A stretch of DNA of 64,000 bases, taken from Sporomusaceae bacterium. GTDB taxonomy: Bacteria > Bacillota > Negativicutes > UBA1444. Each line of letters starts with the position of its first letter. Within the stretch, counting starts at the first letter, position 1. Below, piece after piece: positions 15,272-22,911 of this stretch. The translations under genes and the position numbers were made by a program. The DNA lies in assembly GCA_018434355.1 (NCBI GenBank), contig JAHDPL010000017.1, positions 1 to 64,000 of the forward strand. The letters run 5' to 3'. The notes beneath the pieces are model-generated. The model was given only the letters and a program-made list of their open reading frames with translations, was not told the origin of the DNA and did not search any database.

Positions 15272-15457
15272 ATGGACTGGGGCCAGTTAATCTCGCAAGT
15301 CGGCTTCCCGATTGCGGTTTCTGTCTGGCTCCTGGCCCGTCTGGACAATCGCCTCGGCGCGTTTGAAAAAACCGCCGTGGCGATCTGCCAGCGACTGGAG
15401 GACCAGACACTGCGCTGCAACGAGTGCCGCGAGTGGCGAGCGCGAAATGCAAAATAG
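15272..15457 (+). CDS. YvrJ family protein
   Basis: A 61-residue protein with one N-terminal membrane helix (QVGFPIAVSVWLLARLDNRL), matching the YvrJ family. The tail is charged and has two Cys (LRCNEC). It is the third member of the DUF1659-DUF2922-YvrJ set and starts two bases after DUF2922. Its size and topology would suit a small membrane anchor or holin-like protein, but no activity is known. A holin for the upstream amidase is a conjecture only. Confidence 0.72.
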   Translation: MDWGQLISQVGFPIAVSVWLLARLDNRLGAFEKTAVAICQRLEDQTLRCNECREWRARNAK

Positions 15458-15473
15458 AAAGAAGGCACAGATT

Positions 15474-15800
15474 ATGCTGTTAACCGATATCACAAAAATC
15501 ATCCGGTTGCTACTGGGGGCGTTTGAGGAAGTCGCCTCGCAAGATGAACTGACCCAGCGGCGAATCGGCCAAATCGGCCAGGTGATCGGCGCTGTCGAAG
15601 ACGTCGCCGAAACCGAAGGCGCACCGGACCTGAACGTGGCTGAAAAACGCATCGAAGAAGCGCACGACATCATCCACCGCATCGCCGCGATCCTGGCTAT
15701 GGAGGAAGGGTGGGGCGGGGAAGACAACGTACTTCGCGAGGAAGCGTGGGACGGCAAGCTGGACGGCGAAACGATCGCCCTGGCGGAAGATGAAGAATAG
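15474..15800 (+). CDS. Hypothetical acidic helical protein
   Basis: A 108-residue protein, mostly helical and strongly acidic at its C-terminus (ends ALAEDEE). I do not recognise a family. It lies 16 bases after yvrJ in the same direction and before a strong terminator, so it is the last gene of this operon. The ATG at 15474 has a modest AGAAGG upstream; the longer frame beginning at 15312 overlaps yvrJ and is unlikely. Confidence 0.65.
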   Translation: MLLTDITKIIRLLLGAFEEVASQDELTQRRIGQIGQVIGAVEDVAETEGAPDLNVAEKRIEEAHDIIHRIAAILAMEEGWGGEDNVLREEAWDGKLDGETIALAEDEE

Positions 15801-15832
15801 GGGATCAATTGCATAGAGAACAAACGAATGAT

Positions 15833-15872
15833 AAATGCGGAGAATAGACGAGCTATTCCCCGCATTTTTTTG
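15833..15872 (+). terminator. Intrinsic terminator ending the phage-derived operon
   Basis: AAATGCGG (15833-15840) pairs with CCGCATTT (15860-15867), and an inner GAATAG/CTATTC pair closes a five-base loop. A run of Ts follows. It lies between converging genes. Confidence 0.88.
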
Positions 15873-15889
15873 CGCCAATCAGTCTTGGT

Positions 15890-16318
15890 TTATTTTTTGA
15901 TTCTGGTCCAGACGCCGGCCGCCACGACGGCATCCTTGTCGCCGACATGCCGGTAGATGCAGGTGATCTTGTCCGGACTGACGAGGGTGGCATCGGTAAA
16001 GCCGTCCATATCCACCAGGTAGAGGGTCTTGTTGTCCCAACCGATGACGCCGGCCATGTTTTCCGATGCCAGTTTGGAGGTGAAGGTGGCGTAGAAGACG
16101 CGGCCCTGTTGTTTGGTAATGACGAGTTCGGCGGTCAGATTGCTGAGGAGATCGCGATGATGCGTCCAGTCGCCAGGCGGGCCGCCTTTGGTGAGCAGGG
16201 CAGCTTCGGATTTTACGGCCCAGGTGCCGACCAGGTTGGGGAGATTCTCGGCGGCCGAGCAGACGCCGGTTCCCAGCAGAAACACCAGTAACGCGAGGCA
16301 GAGAACGGTTTTTTTCAC
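15890..16318 (-). CDS. Small exported protein of unknown function
   Basis: A 142-residue protein beginning with a signal peptide (KKTVLCLALLVFLLGTGVCSA). The mature part looks beta-rich (LVGTWAVKSEA, ELVITKQQGRVFYATFTS, then GVWTRIKK), reminiscent of small lipocalin-like barrels that open with GxW, but I cannot name a family. The GTG at 16316-16318 has AGGAGGCG seven bases upstream; the longer frame to 16408 would hide the signal peptide. The gene converges with the phage-derived operon and diverges from the helicase island. Confidence 0.7.
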   Translation of the reverse strand: MKKTVLCLALLVFLLGTGVCSAAENLPNLVGTWAVKSEAALLTKGGPPGDWTHHRDLLSNLTAELVITKQQGRVFYATFTSKLASENMAGVIGWDNKTLYLVDMDGFTDATLVSPDKITCIYRHVGDKDAVVAAGVWTRIKK

Positions 16319-16492
16319 AGTGAAACGCCTCCTTCTGCTTTGGGGTTCATGCAGGGAGTATTCGGGAGGGAGAGAGGGAAACCCTGCAAAAGGGAAAAGC
16401 AGTGTCAATAGTGGATAATATTATCATTACAGAGCAGGAAATACGATTAAATCCGTGAAATCTATAAGGTGATAATGATAGGAGGGTGATCC

Positions 16493-18886
16493 ATGCCTCC
16501 ACTAAATGCGGTTACCAATCAGGAAAGAACTCTGTATGATGCATTACGCCATGACCTGGCCGATGCGGTCGAAATCCGTATCATGGTTTCGTTTGTGATG
16601 GAAAAAGGCGTCAAACTGGTTCTGGACGATCTTCGGCATGCTGCCGAACGCGGAGTCAATATTCAACTGCTAACCAGCACCTATATGGGCATCACGGAGC
16701 CGTCCGCCCTGTTGATACTACGGTCGGCACTGGGAGACAAACTGGACCTGCGGGTTTATAAACCTACGGATAGGTCTTTCCATGTCAAGGCTTATTTGAT
16801 TCGGACAAAAACTGACAATGTTGTTTATGTCGGCTCATCCAACATCTCGCGTGAAGCATTGACACGCGGGGTTGAGTGGAATTTTCGGTTGCAGCAGTCG
16901 CTATCGCCTCACGACTTTGAACACTTTTCGACTACTTTCGATGAGTTTTTTTGTCATCGCTCGGAAAAGGTGACAGATGCTTGGATTAAACAATATGCTG
17001 AATCATGGCGGCGGGTAAAAGTTATCGATTTTGATCCGATAGAAGTAGAGGCTTGCCCTGAAAGAATTGTGGCCCGCGGGTTTCAGATAGAAGCACTGTA
17101 TGCACTGGAACAAGCAAGAGCGGACGGAGTCAAAAAAGCTTTGGTAGTGGCGGCAACCGGCACCGGAAAGACTTATTTGGCAGCGTTTGACAGTCATCGC
17201 CCCGAGTACCGTCGCGTATTATTTATGGCACATCGGGATGAAATTTTGCAGCAGACGGAAGAATCATTCCGCAAAGTCAGGCCGGATGCAACCTATGGCA
17301 GGTTGGGCGGCGGCAGGCAAGAGACTCAAGTGCAGGTGCTATTGGCGAACGTCCAAACTCTGTCACAGCAACGATACCTATCACCGGAGGAGTTTGCACC
17401 GGACAGCTTCGATTACATCGTTGTAGATGAATTCCATCACGCGGCAGCGTCCAGTTATCGCCGAGTATTGGATTATTTCCGACCGAAATTTTTGTTGGGA
17501 TTGACCGCTACGCCGTATCGGAGCGACAATCAGGATTTGTTTGCCTTGTGCGATGGCAACGTGGCTTATGAGATTTTTCTTGTTGATGCGATTAATCGTG
17601 GATTGTTGGTACCGTTTCGTTATTATGGTTTTTACGATGAAACCGATTATGGACAGGTCGAGTATAAAAATGGTCGCTATGACACTGCTCAACTGGAAAA
17701 GGCGCTGGTCCGGAAACAGCGCGCTAGTCTGGTGTTGGCAAAGTATAAACAGTTTGAAACAAAACGGGCGCTGGGATTCTGCGCCAGTATCGGGCATGCG
17801 GAATTTATGGCGGAGTATTTTGCAAAAAACGGGGTTCCTGCGGCAGTCTGCCATAGCGGAAGCGCAGGTAACCCATTCTTCTTGCCACGCGAGGCAGCGC
17901 TGGCTAAACTTGGCACAGGAGAAATCAAGGTGCTATTTTCCGTCGATCTTTTCAACGAAGGGGTAGATATGCCTTCACTCGATATGGTGTTGTTTTTGCG
18001 ACCGACGGAGTCTTTCGTAGTCTTTTTGCAACAATTAGGGCGCGGTCTTCGCAAGGATGGACAGAAAAAGTATCTTGATGTATTGGACTTTATCGGCAAC
18101 TACAAACGGGCGCATTATTTGCCGCTGATTTTGTCGGGTCAGAATCCGTGGGCGGCAAAGGATCGTTCTACCGTGAACCTTCATAATATTGGGTATCCGG
18201 ATGACTGCCAGGTGAATTTCGACTTTCGATTGATTGACCTGTTTCTTGAGATGCGAAGACAGGAACCGCTAAAACAACGGATGCAGGATGAATATTGGCG
18301 GTTGAAAGCGCAACTGGGCCGCAGACCACTACGAACGGAAATGTACAATGGCGTTGATATTCCGTTGGAAGTATATTTGCGGCCAAATGGCTGGATTGGA
18401 TTTCTGTCCTTGCTTGATGAGCTTACAGCTGAAGAAATAGGCTGGATTGATACTTCGGCAGAAAAATTTTTACGGGAACTCGAGAGAACGGCAATGAGTA
18501 AATCTTACAAAATGCCGACGATAGGAGCTTTTTTGAAGGCCGGGGGAATGGTTGCAGACGTGGGTTTGGCGGAGATGGTGAAAAGTTGGCGAAGTTACTA
18601 TGCTGAACCGGTTCGGGCGAAAGACATGGAACGGGACGCAAACAGCTGGAACTGGCGAATGTGGGATGATGCAAGGCTTTACCGGTTGGCGGAGGAAAAC
18701 CCGATTCACTTCTTAGCCCAAGGCAACCGGTTCTTTCAATACGATCAGATCAACAAACGGTTTCGGATCGGTGAAGAAGTGCAGTCATATTTGACACCGA
18801 CACTGGCAGACCATGTTGCCGATATCTTGGCTTGGCGAACTGAAAGCTATTTTGCCAGGCGTTATCGAACGAAAGGAGATGACTGA
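16493..18886 (+). CDS. PLD-family nuclease fused to SF2 (DEAH-type) helicase
   Basis: A 797-residue protein. Residues about 1-190 are a phospholipase-D-like domain with FHVKAYL near 96-102 and YVGSSNIS followed by GVEWN, an H-K-N-E pattern as in BfiI-type nucleases. Residues about 200-560 are an SF2 helicase: Walker A VVAATGTGKT near 220, DEFHH near 310, LGLTATPYR, and motif VI QQLGRGLRKDG near 511. The last 240 residues have no recognised motif. Codon use is more AT-rich than in neighbouring metabolic genes, suggesting transfer. It is followed by a MazG-like gene and a second, longer PLD-helicase, forming a probable nucleic-acid-processing defence operon. Confidence 0.85.
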   Translation: MPPLNAVTNQERTLYDALRHDLADAVEIRIMVSFVMEKGVKLVLDDLRHAAERGVNIQLLTSTYMGITEPSALLILRSALGDKLDLRVYKPTDRSFHVKAYLIRTKTDNVVYVGSSNISREALTRGVEWNFRLQQSLSPHDFEHFSTTFDEFFCHRSEKVTDAWIKQYAESWRRVKVIDFDPIEVEACPERIVARGFQIEALYALEQARADGVKKALVVAATGTGKTYLAAFDSHRPEYRRVLFMAHRDEILQQTEESFRKVRPDATYGRLGGGRQETQVQVLLANVQTLSQQRYLSPEEFAPDSFDYIVVDEFHHAAASSYRRVLDYFRPKFLLGLTATPYRSDNQDLFALCDGNVAYEIFLVDAINRGLLVPFRYYGFYDETDYGQVEYKNGRYDTAQLEKALVRKQRASLVLAKYKQFETKRALGFCASIGHAEFMAEYFAKNGVPAAVCHSGSAGNPFFLPREAALAKLGTGEIKVLFSVDLFNEGVDMPSLDMVLFLRPTESFVVFLQQLGRGLRKDGQKKYLDVLDFIGNYKRAHYLPLILSGQNPWAAKDRSTVNLHNIGYPDDCQVNFDFRLIDLFLEMRRQEPLKQRMQDEYWRLKAQLGRRPLRTEMYNGVDIPLEVYLRPNGWIGFLSLLDELTAEEIGWIDTSAEKFLRELERTAMSKSYKMPTIGAFLKAGGMVADVGLAEMVKSWRSYYAEPVRAKDMERDANSWNWRMWDDARLYRLAEENPIHFLAQGNRFFQYDQINKRFRIGEEVQSYLTPTLADHVADILAWRTESYFARRYRTKGDD

Positions 18887-18887
18887 T

Positions 18888-19205
18888 GTGGTTCAATATG
18901 ACAAACTGGTGCGGGACCGGATCCCCGAAATCATCAAGGAAGCGGGGAAAGCACCGATAACCAGGACGGTAAAAGACCCTGCAGAGCTAAAGCTGCGGTT
19001 GATTGACAAACTGGCCGAGGAAACCCAGGAATACAGGGAATCGGGTTCGATTGAAGAAATTGCCGATATCCTGGAAGTGCTGCAAGCATTGGTGGAGCAG
19101 GTCCACGGGCTGAGTTGGGAGCAGGTGCGTGAAATTCAGGGTCGCAAATGGGAAGAGCGGGGCGGCTTCCGGGACGGAATTGTGCTGGAGCGGGTGGAAG
19201 GATAG
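18888..19205 (+). CDS. MazG-like NTP pyrophosphohydrolase
   Basis: A 105-residue all-helical protein of the MazG/PRA-PH superfamily. It opens YDKLVRDRIPEII and contains EETQEY followed by EEIADILEVLQAL, the metal-binding ExxE...ExxD pattern that handles nucleoside triphosphate magnesium. The GTG at 18888 has AAAGGAG nine bases upstream; an in-frame ATG at 18879 sits directly on that site and is less likely. The start region overlaps the helicase stop. In this setting it may hydrolyse modified or signalling nucleotides. Its last nine codons recur as a remnant at 24788-24817. Confidence 0.85.
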   Translation: MVQYDKLVRDRIPEIIKEAGKAPITRTVKDPAELKLRLIDKLAEETQEYRESGSIEEIADILEVLQALVEQVHGLSWEQVREIQGRKWEERGGFRDGIVLERVEG

Positions 19206-19236
19206 GAAAGGGATTTTCTGAAAGGCAGGCAGGAAG

Positions 19237-22200
19237 ATGCTCAAAACAGGGCTCTACGAACAGGTGATCAATCAATGGATGGCCGCCGAACTGGCGCGGA
19301 CGGATAACGTGGCGAAAGCAGCGCCGATTGATGCGGCCGAATCGGCAAAGGTGCTGGCGAAGTATCTGGCGGAGATTATCGAGAACAGCCTGGACCGTTA
19401 TAAAGATGGCGGCAGTTTGGCCGATCAAATCTTGCTGGTCAACAAGTTGCTCGCCTGGCTGAAACATGAAACCCAAGAACCTGGCCTGGCTGAGTTTGCG
19501 GTGCCGGAGCCCGGAAAGCAACTGCTGGCCCTGCTCGAGCGACAAAACAACCCCCTGGCCATCGACGAAAGGGCCGAGATCATCCGGCCACAATCTTCGC
19601 TGGCGATCAGTTCTTTGTTCACCGGGGCCGGCAATGAACCGAGCCTGTTTTCGGAGCTGAAAAAAGAAATCGCGTCCTGTGACCGGATCGACCTGCTGGT
19701 TTCGTTTATCAAGTGGAGCGGCCTGCGCATGATCATGGAAGAACTGCGCGAGTTCAGCCGTAACGGCGGACAGCTCCGCGTCATCACCACCTCCTATATG
19801 GGCGCAACAGATGTCAAGGCGATTGAAGAGCTGCGCAAACTGGCACAATGCGAAATCAAGATTTCCTATGAAACCAAGCGAACTCGCCTGCACGCAAAAA
19901 CCTATGTGTTTTATCGTGAAACGGGATTTACGACGGCCTATGTTGGCTCGTCCAATCTCTCCAACGCGGCGATTTCCAGCGGTTTGGAGTGGAATGTCAA
20001 GGTGACAGCCAAGGATTTGCCAGATACGATCCGCAAAATCGAGGCCACTTTCGAGAGTTACTGGAACTCGCAGGAGTTTGAACGCTATGGTGAACAGCAA
20101 GCCTACCGACTGGCGGCGGCGCTGAAGGCCGAACGGACTGCCGGGACGAATTCGCCTACGTCCTTTCTCTTCGACATCCATCCCTACCCCTATCAGCAGG
20201 AGATTTTGGACAAGCTGGAGGCCGAACGCAAAGTCCGTGGCTACTATAAGAATTTGCTGGTGGCGGCGACCGGGACCGGCAAGACGGTGATTGCGGCGCT
20301 GGATTACAAACGGTTTTGCCGCGAAAATCCCGGCCGGCCCAATCGGCTGTTGTTTGTGGCCCACCGCGAAGAGATCCTAAAGCAGAGTGTGGAATGTTTT
20401 CGCGGCGTACTGAAAGACCTGAATTTCGGCGACCTGTTCGTGGGAAACTACCGACCGGAGCGGTTGGACGCCCTGTTTGTTTCAGTGCAGACCTTTAACG
20501 CGCGGGAGCTGGAACAGGGCACTACGCCGGACTATTATGACTACATCGTGGTCGACGAGTTTCATCATGCAGCGGCCCCGACCTACCAAACACTGTTAAC
20601 CTATTATCAGCCGCGAATTTTGTTGGGGTTGACGGCGACGCCGGAACGGATGGACGGCAAGAGCATCCTGGATTATTTTGACCAAAGGATTGCAGCGGAT
20701 ATCCGGCTGCCGGAAGCGATCGACCGCAAATTGCTGTCGCCGTTCCAGTATTATGGATTGACGGATACTGTGGACCTGGATTCACTGCGCTGGGGCCGGG
20801 GCGGATATCAAGATTCGGATTTGACCAACCTTTACGCATTCTCGGCAGGGGTTGCCCGGCGACGCGCCGACCTGATCGTGGAGTCGATGTGCAAATATGT
20901 GACGGACATCGATGAGGTCATCGGGCTGGGGTTCTGTGCGTCAAAGGAACACGCGCGGTTTATGGCCGATTATTTCAACGAACGGCAGATTCCGGCGATG
21001 CATCTGACCTCTGACTCGCCAGCGGAAGAGCGAAAAAGCGCCAAAAACAGGCTGGTGCGTGGTGAGCTTAAATTTCTGTTCGTGGTTGACCTCTACAATG
21101 AAGGGGTCGATATTCCGGAAATCAACACGGTGCTGTTTCTGCGGCCGACCGAAAGCTTGACCGTGTTTTTACAGCAACTGGGACGAGGCCTGCGGCTGGC
21201 AGCGGGCAAAGACTGCCTTACGGTACTCGATTTTATCGGCCAGGCTCACAAGAAGTACAATTTTGAAGAGAAGTTTGCGGCGCTGTTATCCAATTCGACC
21301 CGCAGCCTGCAGCATGAAATCAAGCAAGGGTTTGTCTCGGTGCCCAAGGGCTGTTTTATTCAGATGGAGCGAAAAGCTCAGCAGTACATTCTGGAAAATA
21401 TCCGTAGTTCGTTTGGCGTGCGGGCCGGTCTGGTGGCCCGATTGCAGTCGTTTGAGGAAGAAAGCGAGCTGCCGGTGACGTTGGTGCATTTTGCCCAGTA
21501 TTATCATCTGGATGTCCGCAAGATTTTTGAACGGGGCAGTTTTGCTCGGCTTTGCGTTTTGGCGGGAGTGCGGGACGATTTTCAGGAAGAAGTCGAAGCG
21601 GAACTGACGAGGGCGCTGCCACGACTCTGTCAGATTGACGCACCGGGTTGGATTCGGTTTTTGCAGGAATACCTGGTGCGGATGGAAGAGATGGATGTGG
21701 CCCGGTTGACGAAGCCGCAGCAGTTGATGTTGCAGATGTTTTATCAGACGGTGTGGAACGAAGCGGCCCAGGACCTGGGCGCGGAGGATGTCCAGCGCAA
21801 CTTGCAGCGGTTGGCAGTAGCGCCGGTGATGCGGCAGGAACTTTTGGCCTTGCTGCAGTATAGTCTCGACCGGGTAGATCTGGTGGCGGCGCCGGTTGAG
21901 CTCGGCTTTCTGCATCCGCTCGAACTGCACTGCCATTATTCGCTGCGCCAGATTGCAACGGCGATGGAGTATTTCAACTACGGGGCGCTACAGGGACTGG
22001 GTGTGAAGTATTTCAAGGAAAAGAAGACCGATGTGTTTTTTATCACGCTGAACAAGTCGGACAAAGATTACTCGCCTACGACGATGTACAATGACTACTC
22101 GATCAATGAATCGCTGTTCCACTGGCAGAGTCAAAGCACCACTTCGGACACCTCCGCCACCGGACAGCGCTACATTCATCACCGGCAAACCGGCAACAAG

Positions 22201-22383
22201 GTGTTGCTGTTTGTCCGCGAAGCCAAAAAGGACGAGTTTGGCGATGCGGCGCTCTACACGTTTTTGGGCCGGGCCGACTACGTGAAGCATGAAGGCGGCA
22301 AGCCGATGAATATTGTCTGGCAGCTGCAGGCGCCGATTCCGGCGAAGTTGATTAAGAAAACGAACAAACTGGTGGTGGGATAA
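19237..22383 (+). CDS. PLD nuclease-SF2 helicase-DUF3427 protein
   Basis: A 1048-residue protein: an N-terminal helical domain (1-130), a PLD-like domain (about 130-300) with LHAKTYVFY near 218 and YVGSSNLS followed by LEWN, and an SF2 helicase (about 310-690) with AATGTGKT near 342, DEFHH near 438, LGLTATPER and QQLGRGLR near 645. A C-terminal DUF3427 domain of about 350 residues follows. As in its shorter relative upstream, the PLD motif lacks the standard Asp. DUF3427 has no established function. The gene is 31 bases after the MazG-like gene and one base before the Nudix gene, so all four are likely one operon. Confidence 0.9.
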   Translation: MLKTGLYEQVINQWMAAELARTDNVAKAAPIDAAESAKVLAKYLAEIIENSLDRYKDGGSLADQILLVNKLLAWLKHETQEPGLAEFAVPEPGKQLLALLERQNNPLAIDERAEIIRPQSSLAISSLFTGAGNEPSLFSELKKEIASCDRIDLLVSFIKWSGLRMIMEELREFSRNGGQLRVITTSYMGATDVKAIEELRKLAQCEIKISYETKRTRLHAKTYVFYRETGFTTAYVGSSNLSNAAISSGLEWNVKVTAKDLPDTIRKIEATFESYWNSQEFERYGEQQAYRLAAALKAERTAGTNSPTSFLFDIHPYPYQQEILDKLEAERKVRGYYKNLLVAATGTGKTVIAALDYKRFCRENPGRPNRLLFVAHREEILKQSVECFRGVLKDLNFGDLFVGNYRPERLDALFVSVQTFNARELEQGTTPDYYDYIVVDEFHHAAAPTYQTLLTYYQPRILLGLTATPERMDGKSILDYFDQRIAADIRLPEAIDRKLLSPFQYYGLTDTVDLDSLRWGRGGYQDSDLTNLYAFSAGVARRRADLIVESMCKYVTDIDEVIGLGFCASKEHARFMADYFNERQIPAMHLTSDSPAEERKSAKNRLVRGELKFLFVVDLYNEGVDIPEINTVLFLRPTESLTVFLQQLGRGLRLAAGKDCLTVLDFIGQAHKKYNFEEKFAALLSNSTRSLQHEIKQGFVSVPKGCFIQMERKAQQYILENIRSSFGVRAGLVARLQSFEEESELPVTLVHFAQYYHLDVRKIFERGSFARLCVLAGVRDDFQEEVEAELTRALPRLCQIDAPGWIRFLQEYLVRMEEMDVARLTKPQQLMLQMFYQTVWNEAAQDLGAEDVQRNLQRLAVAPVMRQELLALLQYSLDRVDLVAAPVELGFLHPLELHCHYSLRQIATAMEYFNYGALQGLGVKYFKEKKTDVFFITLNKSDKDYSPTTMYNDYSINESLFHWQSQSTTSDTSATGQRYIHHRQTGNKVLLFVREAKKDEFGDAALYTFLGRADYVKHEGGKPMNIVWQLQAPIPAKLIKKTNKLVVG

Positions 22384-22384
22384 A

Positions 22385-22768
22385 TTGCAGGTGCAGGTGA
22401 CGGCGGCGATTATTCAGCAAGAAGGAAAATATCTGATCTGTCAGCGAGCGCATGACGACGAACTGCCGCTGATGTGGGAGTTCCCCGGCGGCAAGCTGGA
22501 GCCGGGTGAGACGCTGGAGCAGTGCATCATCCGCGAGTGCAAAGAAGAGCTGGGCGTCGAGATCCGGCTGTGCGGCGAGTTTGGCCGGACGAGCTATCCG
22601 TATAAGCAATGGGAACTGGTGTTCGCCTTTTTCCAGGCGGAAATCGTGGCCGGCACGCTGACTTTGGCGGTGCATGAGCAAATCCGATGGGTGAGTGCGG
22701 CGGAACTGAAACAGTACGTCTTCTGCCCGGCCGATGTGGCGATCGTGGAAAAATTGATGAATATATAG
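22385..22768 (+). CDS. Nudix (MutT-like) pyrophosphohydrolase
   Basis: A 127-residue Nudix hydrolase with a clear Nudix box (GGKLEPGETLEQCIIRECKEE running into LGV). The opening VTAAIIQQEGKYLICQRA is typical of the MutT/8-oxo-dGTP type. It starts with TTG two bases after the DUF3427 stop, preceded by GGTGGTGGGA. It would hydrolyse a nucleoside diphosphate-X substrate. Genes of this type often accompany DUF3427 helicases (my recollection), suggesting a shared task rather than general house-cleaning. Confidence 0.9.
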   Translation: MQVQVTAAIIQQEGKYLICQRAHDDELPLMWEFPGGKLEPGETLEQCIIRECKEELGVEIRLCGEFGRTSYPYKQWELVFAFFQAEIVAGTLTLAVHEQIRWVSAAELKQYVFCPADVAIVEKLMNI

Positions 22769-22785
22769 GCGGCCGTGTTTGAAAC

Positions 22786-22802
22786 GTCGACAAATTGTCG
22801 AC
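22786..22802. promoter_or_regulatory. 17-bp perfect palindrome, possible operator
   Basis: GTCGACAA-A-TTGTCGAC, a perfect 8-1-8 inverted repeat between the Nudix gene and the DUF2075 gene, 110 bases before the latter's start. It has no T-run, so an operator is more likely than a terminator. No cognate regulator is identified. Confidence 0.4.
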
Positions 22803-22911
22803 AGTTCAACAAGTTCGCTGTTAAAGTTGGTTGCGAACCTCCCGAACCAATTTATTAGCTTGTATCAGAAAATGTGTCCTTCGAAGTCCATGTAGCAGAG
22901 GAGCGAGATCT

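Noticed and set aside
16414-16425. GATAATATTATC palindrome as a Fur box for the helicase operon
   Set aside because: The spacing between half-sites is 0 instead of 1 and it is about 70 bases from the start; too weak to call, though noted.
16493-22768. Restriction-modification system
   Set aside because: No methyltransferase or specificity subunit is present; the domains are PLD, helicase and nucleotide hydrolases.
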